Positions 45,359 to 58,873 of a DNA stretch of 64,000 nt are shown here, piece after piece. Position 1 is the stretch's first letter. The number at the start of each line of letters is the position of its first letter. The DNA comes from Diphasiastrum complanatum. Its lineage: Eukaryota; Streptophyta; Lycopodiopsida; Lycopodiales; Lycopodiaceae. The stretch covers positions 75,381,019 through 75,445,018 of the forward strand of contig CM055092.1 in assembly GCA_029204225.1 (NCBI GenBank). Reading direction: 5' to 3'. Below the pieces are notes generated by a model. It was not told where the DNA came from, made no database searches, and worked only from the letters and a program-made list of their open reading frames with translations. Position numbers and translations under genes: made by a program.

Positions 45359-47631
45359 ATGGCAAACACTTCATCCTTTGGATTTCGTTCAACAGGCGAG
45401 GAAGTAACAAATGGCGTTCATGCAACAGGCCTCACTGCCATTGTCACAGGTGGGTACTCTCTAATGTGGGTGGATCACTCCCCCACCCATTTTCTGCGAA
45501 GAAGCCCAATTCTACATTTTGTGTTTTTTTTTCAGTACTGCAACTATCAGCTCCTGAATTATTTCTCAGAGATTAAATCTTTGCCAGAAAAAAAATCTTT
45601 CTTTGATCAGCCCTCACTCTTCCTTCCGATCTTTCCTACATGCACTGTTGGTGTGGTGAAGCAGGTGGTACTAGTGGCATTGGTGCAGAAACAGTGCGTG
45701 TGCTGGCTCTGCGAGGAGCCCATGTTTACCTTTTGGCCCGAAATCTGAAGGCAGCTGACACAGTCAAAGCTGGGATTGTGAAGAGCATACCAAATGCCAG
45801 AATAGATTTGCTGGAGTGCGACCTTAGCTCCCTGGCATCTGTCAGAAAATGCTCGGAGCAATTCTTGGCTCTCAATCAGCCTTTGAACATTCTTGTGTAA
45901 GCAAATACAAAGTGGAGTGATATAGCGAAGACATATATATCTCCTTATGATTCTTTTGAGATTTTTTGTGCAAGCAACAGAATAGTTATATTTGCATTCT
46001 GGCTGCAGAGATGCTTTTTAAGTTCATTCTTGTGAAGATCATCTATTTTGGCAATTTTCCTATGCCAGGAACAATGCAGGAATTATGGGGTGTCCATTCA
46101 CTCTAACCCAAGATGGGATAGAGATGCAATTTGCAACTAATCATCTGGGTGAGATTCTTGGCATGCCGTGCATTCATCTGAGTTTCTAAATCCACCGTGG
46201 TTTTCCTGATTCCTTTCAACTGATTCGCTTGTGTGTGCAGGCCATTTTCTGTTGACCGATCTTTTGCTGGAAAAATTGAAGCATACAGCCCACGAATCAG
46301 GCGTAGAAGGGAGAATTGTAAATGTGTCCTCTGTTTCTCACACATGGTTTAACCCAAAAGGCGACTTTGCACTCGACAAGATCAACGATAAGGCTAAGCA
46401 AGATCTCATCACATTACTTCATGCCACACAAGCAAAAATAGAAATTGTGTTAATAATTCTTTGAGTCTGCTCACAAGCATATCCTCTTTGTAGTTTGTAC
46501 AGTGGATGGTCATTCACCGGTTATTCTTCTGTCTGTAGCTTTCTTGTCTATGTTTTAATAATTCCAATAACTGTGCCATCTTCAGTTACTCACCACTGAG
46601 GGCATATGGGCAATCAAAGCTTGCAAATATTTTACATGCGAATGAACTTGCAAGGCGGTTTAAGGTAGAAAATTAACCATGGTCATTTCACATTGTGTCT
46701 GTCCTTGGATTTCCATCAACTCTCTTGATATCTAAATTATGACTTTCAATTTGTGATTGCTCTCAAACCAGGAATATAATGGTTCAAATAGCTACATATT
46801 TGCCCTCCGCCCTTTTAGGAGATCTGTTTCCTGATGATTTTGATGCCTGCTTGCAACTACGAGGAAATACGTACTGTATGTCAAAAAAGCTTAATTCCCA
46901 TGTTCAAGCATCTGTCAATTCATTTTTATAAAACTTTTGCATAAAGATTCAGAGAGGCTTGTGATACCGTTCTTGCAGGAAGAACATGTGAATTTGACAG
47001 CAAATTCACTACACCCGGGTGGAATTCACACAAACGTTCTTAGACACTTTCGTTTTGCAGCTTTTCTAGCTGGTAAGAAGCAGCTCATGTCTCAACTGGC
47101 CCCATTGAAAGAACTGGCCATCAGTGTTCAATCTAGGAGGGCTATTTAGGCTCATTACCTGTAGCTTTGTATTTGTTATTCAGAAAACAGAAAGAGATTG
47201 AGATTGGCTGAACAGTGAAGATTGCTGTGTATCTGTGTCTCAGGTATTGCTGATTATGCTAGAAACCTCACTAGATTGAAGTCAATTTCTCAAGTAAGTC
47301 AATGTGACACAACATACCCAAAAAACATTCTACTCGTTCAACCGATTTCCCTTGCTCTGAACCATAATGGCAACTGTTGAATCTTTTAAGAATATATTCA
47401 TGTCATGAGCTTATTAATTTGAGTTCATACTCAAAAATGTTGTATTTATGCAAGATCTTGTTGCAGGGAGCTGCCACACAATGCTATTTGGTCTTGAATC
47501 CAAAAGCAAAGGGGATTAATGGCAAGTACTTTGTAGACTGCAAAGAGAGTATACCAAACAAGCATGCCTGTGATCCTGATCTTGCCAAGAGTTTGTGGGA
47601 ACTCAGTGTCAATTTGATATCCAAAAATTGA
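45359..47631 (+). CDS. TIC32-like short-chain dehydrogenase, 8 exons
   Basis: Exons: 45359-45449, 45665-45896, 46069-46148, 46241-46394, 46586-46664, 46979-47072, 47244-47293, 47467-47631; total 945 nt, 314 aa, usual family length. The start [17 protein letters not shown] and GLTAIVTG match plant TIC32-like SDRs. Visible motifs are the NAD(P) loop TGGTSGIG (exons 1-2), NNAGIM (exon 3), RIVNVSS (exon 4), and the catalytic YGQSK of AYGQSKLAN (exon 5). HPGGIHTNV follows in exon 6. TIC32 itself is an NADPH-dependent SDR at the chloroplast inner-envelope import machinery; relatives act on retinol-like or chlorophyll substrates, so substrate is unknown. All other junctions are GT-AG, but intron 4 has no GT at the position the frame demands (GGC/TAAGCA). 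Splicing there is inferred from conservation. Confidence 0.88.
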
Positions 47632-47639
47632 CTTATGCT

Positions 47640-49327
47640 GAATTTTGTGATTCAATCAATCTTTAATTCATAGAGTCTGTTAAATTATGCTCATCCAATG
47701 AGGCGTGATAAGTTATGATTTGAAACTTCTTTTTGATTATTGTTTAGAAAAAACATTTGATATGAAGCTTATTTCTTATGGTTACTTTGTACTTTAAACT
47801 TGCATGCTCACAAATTTTCAAGACGAGTGCATATGACATGAAAACGATGAATTGTACTTTTAAACATGAAGCAAACCCCAATCGATGAGTGGGTGGCTGA
47901 CCACAAAAGGAGCATGAGCATGTCTAAGACCTCTTAGCGTTTATAAGAAGTCAATAAACGAGACTTTTTTTGCCACTATATTGATTTTCCACTTAAGGAC
48001 AATACTTGCCAAGGTCAAACCAAGTTCAACACAACATACCATAAGCACTTCGGATATCATTACTCAAGGCTGAAATAAAAATAGGAGTTGCTTAGTGACA
48101 TAAGCAACTATTCATAGTAGGAGGTGCCTACTTAGTTATGGTCACTTGCCACTACGAGCAAATTTGCCTTCTACAAAGTTCAAATCTATTAAGCTCAAAC
48201 GGAAAAGTTATGGAGCTTCGAAAATGATAAAGATATTACAAAGGAAGTGACTTAAAGTTTAAAAATAAATAATTAAACAATGATGATGGAAATACTAATC
48301 ACAATATTCAGCTCGTTGAATTGAGCACTTTTCGTTTTTGTAATACTGAATTCCGAGATTGAAATAAAAAGCTTAAAGAATGAGAAAAAACTAAGATGCA
48401 CCTAATTTAGATATGGGGTCTTTAAAAAAAATTACAAAGTGAAAAGACTTTCAAATTTAGAAGACATTATAGTGCACGTGACAATTTTAAAGAAATCGGG
48501 AAAAATTTGAAATGTATGCAATTTTTTTTGCGGTTCATGCTCATAATTCTTTTTGAAACCCATAATTTTTTTTAAAGAACCGTAAAATAATTTTTTAACA
48601 TGCACAATAGTGGGGAGGAATGCCAAGTAAGAATATTTTGAAAGAATAATTTCGAATAGAATATTCAAAAAAATTCTCGCGACTGGACACTGTGCGGATG
48701 AGAGGTGCGGATGAGAGAGAGAGAGAGAGAGATCGTAGGACATGAGCGCGTTAAGGAGAGAGAAAGAAGACAGTACCCGAGCGAGGGGACTTTGAAGGGT
48801 GGGAAAGGCCAGGGTGCGGCCGACGACGAAGGAGGGCGCCCGAGGGAGTAAGATATTAGGATTAGTTTTTTTTAAGGGCTGAAAAAATTTAGCAGAGTTT
48901 TTCTTTGTAATTTTGAATTTAATTTTAACCTATTTTGGCGAGTGTTAATTAGGGCTGGTGAAGGTAGGGTTAGGGCTGATTTTTGTTAATGAAAAATCTA
49001 TAAACCTTCAAAATGAAAAGATTTAAATTTTTTTACAAAGGAAAAAACTTCAAAATATGAAAAATTGAAGTGCTCTTTTACACTCCAAAATATAAATCTC
49101 CAAATTTGAAAAACTTAGTACTTCCAAAAAGCTAAAATCAAGGGCTGCAAATCCAAATCACGAAATTAAACAAAACATAAAGAATAATGGATTAAAATTT
49201 GACCAAAATCAATCTAGAAATAGAAATTTCAATTTCAAGAAAAACTAAAAGATGAAAGCTGCGAAAGCCAAGAAACCTCTAAATCTTATGACAATCATGA
49301 AGAATCATGATGCAATTTGGATCATAT
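47640..49327. other. Intergenic, AT-rich
   Basis: No gene seen. A GA microsatellite lies at 48713-48733, followed by a short GC-rich patch (48770-48850). The rest is A/T-rich. Confidence 0.45.
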
Positions 49328-50290
49328 GCTCTAATACCACAAATGTCATGTGCCAAACCCAATCAAATAGCCATAGTAAAGAAACTAAATCTAGAATCAA
49401 GAGGTGTACAAAGCATTCAAGTTGATATAGCCATAAAATGCAAATCACAAATACAAGGAATCATCAATAGAATTGAAGGGATGGAAGCAAATCAATACCA
49501 ATGGGAATAGAATTCATGTGGATTGGGCACATGAGACCTAGGAAGCTCTATTTCCATGGCTAAGATATTTTAGATCTATTTGAATCACTTCTAAGAGTTG
49601 AAGTGATTGTTGGTGTGCACAACAAGCACAGAAAGAGGAGGCTAAGCTCTCTCATTTGCAAATGAGCCAAGAGATCCTTCAAGATGGTGTCTCTTGCCCT
49701 TATAAACAATCCCCTAACTTAACTAAATATACTATCTTAAAAGATAATTAGCCCTTCCTTGTTAGGTCTTATTACATCTAATTTGGGCCCTTGTTGTCCT
49801 ATTATCCTTATTAAAATACTTTGGAGAGCCTAAAGAAGAAACTGCCTTGTTCTTAAGGCTAATAGCTCATTTTAAGAATAACAAAGCTTACATTGAATAT
49901 TATATTATGTTGATAAGCACTGATGTACTAAAAGTATATGACAAGTAATTGGTAACTAAAACCATCAACTTGGGAATGTCGATGGGCAAGCTCATATAGC
50001 ATTATATAGCCTCCAAGGTCTGTGCATGATGCCATGCATGCCCAATTCCCAGGGGTCCATCCTATCAAAATAAATTAGAGTAACTATTGATTCTCTCTCC
50101 ATGCACATAACTGTCACATACCATACATAGCTCCACATGTAACTGTGAATGTCTAGGTCCTCTCAAGATTATTAGTTATAAAACTTGCCTTGAATTGGAA
50201 TTTATTCTAGGTGTAACTAATAAGCTCGAACACTTGAGTATCGAATATCCGCATCAAGATATTCCGAATCTTCTATATTGGATGTGGACA
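49328..50290 (-). repeat. Divergent LTR-like sequence with primer site
   Basis: 49328-49339 reads TGGTATTAGAGC on the minus strand, a one-base variant of the tRNA-Met site. Sequence to its right ends with CTAGGTCCTCTCAAGATTAT and ATATTGGATGTGGACATAAT, which resemble the outer parts of LTR A/C. A minus-strand TTTATAAGGGC lies in the middle. Limits are approximate. Confidence 0.45.
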
Positions 50291-51273
50291 TAATTCTTTC
50301 ACATGAAAGAATGGGAGGAAGGCATTTTTCAACAGATATTATAGTGTGCTAGATCTTACAATATGATTGTTTGGTAGCCAACTATTCACAGATATTAAAG
50401 AAGTTGCCTAGAGTTGTGATGTTTGTCAATGAACATGAAGACCAACAAAAGCAAATTATGAGCCCTTGCATCCAGTCTTAGTAGACACCATTTGAAAAAT
50501 GGGGGTTGGATCATGTAGGACCGATCCATCTAGTTGCAAGAGGAAGTTAGGCTAGGTATATCATTGTGAAAATCGATTATCTTACTAAGTGGGTTGAAGC
50601 CAAAGCAGTACAACGACCAAATTTTTTTTATGAGCACATTATGGTTTCATTTGGTTGTCTTGTGAAAATAGTAAGTGATTGTGGCACTCATTTTGTCAAT
50701 GGAACAACTAAGATTATGTTGGAGGAATTCTTTGTCATTCATCAATCTGGTACGTCTTATTATCCATGAGGAAATTGCCAAGTAGAATCTTCAAAAGATT
50801 GAAGTAGATTAGATTGAGAACACAAGTTGCAAGCAACACTTTGGGCATTTTGAACAGCCTACAAAGTTAGTACTAATTAAATGATTTTCCAGTTGATCTA
50901 TGGGCAAGATGTAGTGTTGTTGATTGAGTTTCTAGTATCTTCCCTACGAATTGTTGCAACAGAAAAATCGGATGAAACAAAATTACTCCAGTTGCTACAT
51001 GAAGCCTTACAAAATGATGTGAAACTAGGTTATTGGTATTTAGATCTTTTTGTGCAATTTTCGATCATGCCAATCCTTATGTTTTGTCTTTTAAAACTAA
51101 TACATTACTGGAGATTGGTGTTTATGTACAAAACCAAGCTGATAAAAGGAAAGTTGAAGCTTACTGGAGAAGGCCCATATCGCATCAAATACATTTTGAC
51201 ATTGGGAGACATGAAAATGGAACATTTGAATGAAACTTCATTTGCAACTCCAATTAATAACAATCAATTATAA
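50290..51273 (+). pseudogene. Gypsy integrase fragment
   Basis: Zinc module HERMGGRHFSTDI is at about 50305. The catalytic core has WGLDHVGPIH (first D), KIDYLTKWVEAK, VSDCGTHFVNG (second D) and GNCQVESS (the E). A C-terminal stretch TGEGPYRIKYILTLGDMKME is typical of gypsy integrases after the core. Stops at about 50769 and elsewhere break it. No RT was found upstream, so only this part remains. The zinc module resembles the one at 936-1385 (HDGMGGGHFS). Confidence 0.85.
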
Positions 51274-51279
51274 AAGTCT

Positions 51280-52205
51280 TGGCATCCTCAGGTAAATGAA
51301 AATTCATTCGATTTACCAATTTGACTAAGAGCAACCTAATTAGAGCCGCCTTTGACATATTGGATCTCATGATCAAATTCTTGCATAATCTTAACCCACA
51401 GAGCTTTATGACCCTATAGATCTCCTTCACATTGGCTTCATAGTTCTGAATGTCAACATCACATTGATAATAGCTTCTTCTAGTAGGTTACTCCAGTTGA
51501 TCACCTAATTAGGTTATTGCTTCAATTGGTTTTTCTTCGATGCAGATGCCTTTGGCGGTAGTATCTTAGAGCATACAACATGTGGAGGCTTTGAGAGATT
51601 GATATGGTATCCATTGTAACCCATAACATGTAGGATCCATGTGTTGCAAGATATACTCATCTGTCAATGTAACGTCCTTGTTGTACAATAGAGCTTCACT
51701 ATTGATAGCCATGCAACATTTATAGCATATTCGGCAATTTGGGCTAAGATCGGGACTTTGTTTGCAAATCTTAATGTATTTTTATAAACTCATATTATTT
51801 ATCATTTCTTACCATCCTATCGACTGATCCACAATCATCTACACATGTTTGTGAAAATTAATGAAGAAATTGCTATAATGGGTCGCATTATAAAGTTGAA
51901 GGCATAACAAAAAGAAGTTATTTGAACCACTCCTCACATCAATGTTGATCTATCGATGTGACATTTGGATAGGGAGTTTACTAGGGTTGGCCAGGTATAG
52001 CATAAGTTGGGTTATAATTGGCTATTATCAATCCGAGTATCAATAGTCAGACTCGATGGGTAGGTTTTTCTCAAAAACTAGAACTGGTTGGTTAATACCC
52101 GTGTTGACACCCATATATATTTGGCCTTATACTTGGGTAGATAACCGCCCAAGAGCTGCCTATTATAATTAAAATCTTAGTGTTTCTTGAGCCGCTCACA
52201 CTGCT
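51280..52205. other. Unassigned sequence
   Basis: No LTR, PPT or coding motif recognised. A minus-strand reading near 51350-51680 (LTDEYILQHMDP, EEKPIEAI) looks protein-like but has stops and no family I can name. Confidence 0.35.
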
Positions 52206-52211
52206 CTGGAA

Positions 52212-52237
52212 CCCCCCCCCCCCCCCCCCCCCCCCCC
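52212..52237. repeat. C homopolymer, 26 bases
   Basis: Uninterrupted C run, followed by a GC-rich segment to about 52430, which contrasts with the AT-rich surroundings. The length may be inexact in the assembly. Confidence 0.9.
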
Positions 52238-52534
52238 TCGCGCGCTCTCTTGGAAGGGGAGGGTGTGTGCCCATGTGCCCCCGGGCCGCTTGCGCCCCCA
52301 ATCGGGCTAGCGGGCCCAGGTGGTGGGGAGCCGAGCCTGCGAAGGGGGAGGGAGCAGGTACGGGGTGAGGGAGGGAGAAAAGGGACGGGTTGAGTCAGGG
52401 GGGAGGCAGTTGTACCCCATGGCCCCCTCCCACTTTTTTTTTTTACTGAATTTTTTTTTTCATTTGGGCCCAATGAAAAATATTGGGCCCCCCATTCCTC
52501 TCTCTCTCTCATCTCTCTCTCCTCTCTCTCGTCT

Positions 52535-52537
<3 letters not shown>

Positions 52538-52597
<60 letters not shown>
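52538..52597. repeat. (CT)n microsatellite
   Basis: About 30 CT units preceded by imperfect CT blocks from 52500. It is followed by GCACACACATAGACACACA and the palindromic GCCCGCCGTCATCGACGGGC. Confidence 0.95.
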
Positions 52598-52598
<1 letters not shown>

Positions 52599-52892
52599 CG
52601 CACACACATAGACACACAATTGGTCGCCCGCCGTCATCGACGGGCACACTTCGTGTAAGCACTCCCACTGTCCGTCACCACACTGTGACGGGCAACGTGA
52701 GCTGCTCGACACCTTTTTTTTTCAATTTTTTTTCAAAATTCTGGCCGCTCAGGCCTATGGGAGGGGGCGCGCAGCGTGAGATGCCCGTTACACTCAGGCT
52801 TGGGCCTGTGGGAGGGGAGGGCACACTTCTGCGTCCTCTCTAAACAAAAATGTCAGCCCAAGTATATGCATTTGCTACAGTTTCATGTATAT

Positions 52893-52993
<101 letters not shown>

Positions 52994-53031
52994 CCCATCT
53001 TTTTTATGGTACTATAATCTCATGGTAGCGC

Positions 53032-53311
53032 ACTTAGAATTTGCTCTGCACAGGAACACAGATCATGCTACACAGTAACACAGATAGAAAAACACCTCTC
53101 CACAGCAAGCTCACATAGCAACTGTATTTCTCAAAATGAAGTTACACTGTACATATAGTTGTTCACATTCAGGCAACCCATGCATGGACCCAGGTTGTCG
53201 TTGGCGGGGCGCGTGTCCCGTCGACTTGCCTTGTGGCGAGGCCAACTGATCCTTATCCACTGATAGGACCCACAATATAGTAAACACAGTGATTCTACTT
53301 TAATTCTAACT
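53032..53311 (-). repeat. 3' LTR of the bounded copia element
   Basis: Minus strand begins AGTTAGAATTAAAGTAGAA and ends ATTCTAAGT. It matches the right LTR (CACTGTACATATAGTTGTTC, TGATCCTTATCCACTGATAG). The termini are near-perfect inverted repeats but not TG..CA. Confidence 0.9.
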
Positions 53312-53325
53312 CTCTCCCTTAAAGT
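53312..53325 (-). promoter_or_regulatory. Polypurine tract
   Basis: The minus strand reads CTTTAAGGGAGAG directly before the LTR start AGTTAGAATT, a typical copia PPT. Confidence 0.75.
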
Positions 53326-53592
53326 AGAGTCTACTTTTTATACAGTCATATACATAGATTTAAAGTCAACAAACTTTAAATACAGAAAGCTTTGATCTAA
53401 ACTTATCAAGCTTTTCTCTAGTAAGTGGCTTAGTGAAAATATCAGCTAGTTGTTCTTCTGTGCTACAATGAAGCAACATGAATTTCACGACTTAGCAGCC
53501 TCTCACGTATGAAGTGATACTGAATCTCAATTGTGTTAGTTCTCGCATGGAACACCGGACTCTTTGCTAGCTGAATTCCACTTTGACTGTCG

Positions 53593-56500
53593 CTATGTAA
53601 AGTCGTGGGATTTTTTCTGCTTCATGCCAATTTCTTCCAAGATTGTTCTCAACCATATAGCTTCCTGTGCTGCACTACACATTGCCTTATACTCTTCTTC
53701 TGTGGTGGAAAGAGCAATTGTACTTTGCTTCTTACTAGACCAGGAAAAGCAACTACCACAAAACTGGAATATATACCCTGTGGTGGATCTACGATCATCA
53801 TAGTCACCTCCCCAATCCGCATCCACATAGCCACACAACTCAGGTAAACCATCATGCTTCATGTAAATCAAGCCATACTCTGAAGTGCCCTTTCACATAA
53901 CGCAAAATGTGTTTAGCTGCCTTCCAATGCATTTCCGTAGGTGCTGCCATAAACTGACTTACAATGCCAACAACATAGCAAATATTTGGTCTAGTCGTGG
54001 TAAGGTAAATCAAGCTCCCTACTAATTGTCTATACTACGTAGCATCAAATGACTGTGACTCATCAAGCTTAGAAAGCTTTTTTACCTGGTTTAATAGGAT
54101 TGTTTACTGGTTTGCAATCCTGCAACCTAAACCTGTGCAGCAAACTCTTTGACATACTTCACCTGTGTTAAACCCACTTCGTGTCCTTTTTGCCACACTT
54201 CTACTCCAAGGTAGTAATGCATCAGGCTAAGATCTGTCATCTCGAATTGTTCCATGAGGTCTTTCTTGATCATGTCTATCATCTCTTGATTATTTCCCGT
54301 AATAATCAAGTCATCAACATCAAGAGCAATCAAAGCAACCATACATCAAAGCATAAGACATATAGATTTGGATCAGAATGTGTTCTCACCATCCCCTTTG
54401 AACAAAAAGTAGGCATCAATCCTGCTATACCATGCATGTGGTGCTTGTTTAAGACCATAAAGCGCTTTCTTCAAGCGACATACTTTATTTTCCTGTCCCT
54501 TTGTTACAAAGCCTTCAGGTTGATCCATGAACACTTCTTCTTCTAGCTCACCATTTAGAAAAGCAGATTTCACATCCATCTGATGCAAAGGCCAACCAAA
54601 ATGTGAAGCTAAAGCAATAAGTAGACGTAGAGTATTCCACTTACAAACCGGCGCAAAGGTCTCCTCATAGGCGATGCCTTTATTTTTGTGTGTACCCTTT
54701 GATCACCAATCTTGCTTTGTGCTTTGCTATACTTCCATCTGCATGGTACTTAGTCTTGTATACCCATTGCAACCAATGGGTTTCTTTCCAACTGGTGGTT
54801 CTACTAAGTCCCATGTGCTATGCTTAGCAATTAACTCCATCTCCTCTCCCATGGCCTTGACCCAAATGTCATCATCCTTCGCTTCACCATACGTCGAAGG
54901 TTCTTTGCTTTGAATAATGCTAGATAAGATAGCATAATTTTGTTTCATACCTTTCAGGAAGTGTCTTCTCTCTTGTTGATCTTCGTAGCTCTCCCTGGTT
55001 AGATGATCTTGGAAAGTCATCTATGTCGCGGCCTCTCCAACAATCTCTCAAACCACTTAGGGAGCTTCCTGTCAGGTGATCAGCTTCCTAGTGAAAATGT
55101 ATCCCACGGTACATCCTTCTCCTTGCATTTGTCACCTGCAGCTTCAATCCTTCTTGCACCAAAAGGTTTGTCCCTACCTCTCCAACCTGTTTCTTGAGGT
55201 TGAGTAGTAGTATCTTGAGATGTATCCTCATGTTCATCACTCGGAAGGTCAATGAATGGATCATCATCAGGTGGTATCCTCACTATAACCCATCTTTCCC
55301 ACTGGATGTGTCTATCTTCTCAGCATTCTCATCTTCATACATCTTGGATTCATCAAAGATAACATCACGGCTTATATGGATTTTGTTTTCGACTGGATCA
55401 AAACATCTATAGCCCTTCACACGATCATCATATCCTAGGAATATGCACTTGATAGCTTTTTTCATCAAATTTACGTCTCTCTTCCTTAGGAATGTGTACA
55501 AAGGCCTTACATCCAAAGATTTGCAAGTGTTTCACCTTTGGCTTCTTCTTCGTGAATGCTTCCTCAGGTGTTATCTTTGGTATGGCAATGGTAGGACTTC
55601 TATTTTGAAGATAGACTGTCGTGCTACATGCTTTTGACCAAAAATCTTTGGTAGTTTCATCTCAACTAGCATAGATCTGGCACTTTCCACAATCGTACGA
55701 TTCTTGCGCTCAACTACACCATTGAGAGCAGGAGTATGAGCTTGCGTAAATTGTTTTTTAATCCCACATTGATCACAAAGATCATTGAAGTTATTAGACC
55801 TTGTACTCACCTCCACTATCTGATCTTAGGACTTTGATCTTCCTACTTGTCTGATTTTTGACCAATGCTTTGAAGCTCTTGAAGTTATCAAATGCATCTG
55901 GTTTCTTTTTCAAGAAGTAGATCCACGTCTTACGTGACATATCATTAATAAAGGTCATGAAATAGAAGGCTTTACCTAAGGACAGTGGTCCTCATAGGCC
56001 CGCATAAATCTGTGTGAATTAAATCCAGGATGTTCTTTGCTCTTGCAACACCCCCTTTATTGAACTTCTCTCGATGTGCTTCCCATATACACAAGATTCA
56101 CACATCGATTTCAAGTGATCGTCTATGGTAGGCAATCATGTTACCATCTCCAATTTTCTCATCAAAACTGAGGCTTCCCAAGTTCAAGTGACCAAGCCTC
56201 TCATGCCACAACTCAGCTGTCGATGGAATGGACGATACAAGTCCATGTTGCCCCTTAATTGTAGCATTCAACCTGTACACTTTTGTGTTGGGCTCTCTTA
56301 CTCCATCCGCAATAACTTTGAACTTTTGGTTCAAATCCTTCACAAAACAACGATCATGGGGCGAATTTCTACTTTCAACTTTTGATTAGTAATGACTCAA
56401 CAGAAAGTAGATTTTTCTTCAAACTTGGTACGTAAAGTACCTCCCTGATCATCCTGCTTTTGCCATCAGATAGTTGGATTGAAACGGTGTGCCCTATCCC

Positions 56501-57570
56501 CTTGATCTTGCACACCTCACCATTTGCTTGTGAAACAGATGTTCCATTATCCAACACTTCAACTACTGAACCAATTCTTGTTACCTGTCATGTGTCTTGT
56601 GGCTTCATGAGTCAATATACCATGCTTGATCATCTTGATTAAATGACAATGCAAATATGAAGATGCTAGAGTCCTTCAATCTCACCCTCATCGACAAGGT
56701 TAACCTGCTTGTTTTGGTTTCCCCTTGCCTTGTTCCGCCAGGTAATTTGTGACATTCACTCTTCCAATGGCCCTTTTTTACCACAATGGAAGCACTTGCC
56801 TTTCTTCTTAGTTTTATTGGAAGATCTCTCATCCTCCTGAGACTTGGCAAATTGTTGCCTAGACTTCTTCTTGCCCTTGCCCCTTGCCTTGTTTTTGGCG
56901 TGTCGCAAGTGCCTGATCGTCAGTATTTTGACATCTAGCTTTCACCATTTCTCGCCGTTGTTCTTCCTGCATCAAGATTCCTGTGAGTTCGTCAAAGGTT
57001 GGCAATCTTTCTCTTGATGCTATTCCACTCACAAACATTCTGATAGGGTTCTGCAATGCCACACAATGCATTGTGCACCAGCTCCACATCACGTATGCGC
57101 TCACCAATAGAATGCAATTCATCTCTCATTGTCTTGATTCTGGTCATGTACGTCTGAATGTGCTCTCCTTGCTCCCAATGCGGGCACTATTCAACTTTGA
57201 CTTCAGAAAACATGATTCTTGACAGATTGACGTCTTGAACTGTTCCTTTAGCACATCCCATGCATGTCTGGGGTGTAATAGCATCACAAATGTGGGTAAT
57301 GATGTGATCCTTCACTGACTAGTTAATGAAGGTCAAAGCTTTCCTTATCTTTTTGTCGAACACTTTGATGTCTGCTTCATTTGGTGGCCTTCTCTCATCA
57401 CCTGTGACGACGTCCCACACGTCTTTTCTCCATCAGTATGTTTTTCATTTTGAAATTCCACACTGCATAGTTGGAAATCTCGTCCAATTTGCTACTTTCA
57501 CTCAAAATGAACTCTCCCATGTTTGCCATTGGCAAAACTGCTTGAAACTTCTGCCTTAGGCTAAGACATT
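53593..57570 (-). pseudogene. Copia gag-pol remnant of the bounded element
   Basis: Gag N-terminus ISNYAVWNFKMKNILMEK is near 57500-57430. The knuckle around 56790 has KKGHWKSEC with its first Cys pair lost to a frameshift. Protease AWYIDS is at 56605, continuing from 56557 to EVLYVPSLKKNLLSVESL. Then come AELWHERLGHLNLGSLS (56220), the integrase core with RSDSGGEY and NGVVERKNRTIVES (55830-55680), RT with MDVKSAFLNGELEEEVFMDQ, YGLKQAPHAWY and LDVDDLIITGNN (54588-54240), and RNase H GYVDADWGGDYDDRRSTTGY (53830). The catalytic box is DVDD where YVDD is usual. At least seven frame breaks were seen. Confidence 0.9.
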
Positions 57571-58859
57571 ATGCCTGAGGCCAACATTGATGTCAGAAGT
57601 TGAAAATAATGACCTGCACTTTTTCCTTTACCAGGCCACTCGCCGCTTTTCCACCAATTTGAAAGCCAATCGCGCGTCGCCTTCCGAAATGCACTCAGTC
57701 GTCAACTCCCAACAACGTGCCCAGTGGAATGGTGAAATCACTTCTGGCGTACTCTGAACTCTTTCTCCACTGCAATCACTCTGTTTTGTTGTCCTGTACT
57801 TGCAGGGTACAGTCCGGGTGCCCTTCTTTGGAGGTTATAGCCTTTCGTTTGGGGTCAAAACGGGCAAAGGACCCAAAAATAGGACTTTTCTAGTTTTTGA
57901 ACTGTTTCTTCACCTTGAAGAAACTTCACTCTTCACTTGTGAAGGGACCCAACTCAACTTTCAGTATGAAAATTTTTAATGAGGTTTGAAGGCCAGAATG
58001 CACTTCACTTTTTCCAGGGCCCTGTTCAAAGCCCATCCAATGGCTGAACCAAATCTTGTGGTCCAAGTTTCTCTCCCATCACAAGTTCTGGACTATCGAT
58101 GCATTTGACACCTCATCCAAAGGTCCAAACTGCCTCTGGGCATTGAACCGCACTCCTACCATGTCGCTATGGCCTTTGAGACACTTCATTATCATAGCGT
58201 TGGTGCGCGCGACACAGTCCCGTGGCCTCCCTGTTTGCCGGGCCGCGCTCTCCCCACACTCAAAATTGCTTGATCTAACTCGCCTGTGGATCGATTTGAG
58301 CATGATCTGAGGCCCTAGAGCAGGGTTGCCCTATTGATTCCAAGATTGTAGAGTGTTCACCTCAAGAAATTCCGTGTGATAGAGACGGTGGATTTTAGCT
58401 CAACTAGACAAAGTGACTTTTTTTCTCTTTTTACCGCAAATCTGCTAGGGTTAAATAGTCTGGACACAATCCTTTGACCATAAACCTCATGAATCTCTCT
58501 CATGGCTGGTTGACAATGTGATTAGCTTACTTCCTTGCCTGTCCTTACGAATCCAAAACGGTGCACAAATAGCAAAGAAAATCACCTAGTTATGTATAAA
58601 AACCGTAACCCCGCAAGGCCGGCGGTTTTAATTTTCAACGGGCTTCAAAATTGTCAATTTTCACCAAATTTTTTTCTGTATGATGCTATGCACAGGCTAA
58701 TAATCCCTCTGTTGAGCTTAGCAAGCCTCTATAAACTAGAAATTCGTGCATCAGTGCTTCTCTTTCCGTCTTCAACCGTCGTAAACCCCGAACTCTCAAA
58801 AGACAATTCTCCCGAAGCTCTCTTCAACGGCGATGCTGTACTGTGTACACTCCCTGTAC
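57571..58859 (-). other. Copia leader
   Basis: 1.3 kb between primer site and gag without recognised coding motif. It is GC-richer than its flanks in places. Open frames at 58056-58310 and 58535-58867 show no known domain. Confidence 0.45.
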
Positions 58860-58873
58860 GGCTCTGAGTACCA
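58860..58873 (-). promoter_or_regulatory. Primer binding site, tRNA-Met type with one extra base
   Basis: The minus strand reads TGGTACTCAGAGCC; the usual site is TGGTATCAGAGCC, so a single C is extra. It touches the LTR end at 58874. Confidence 0.8.

Noticed and set aside
46231-46464. Exon 4 of the SDR gene read through to 46464 as a terminal exon
   Set aside because: The catalytic YGQSK exon and three further conserved exons follow in frame, so the read-through end is intronic sequence.
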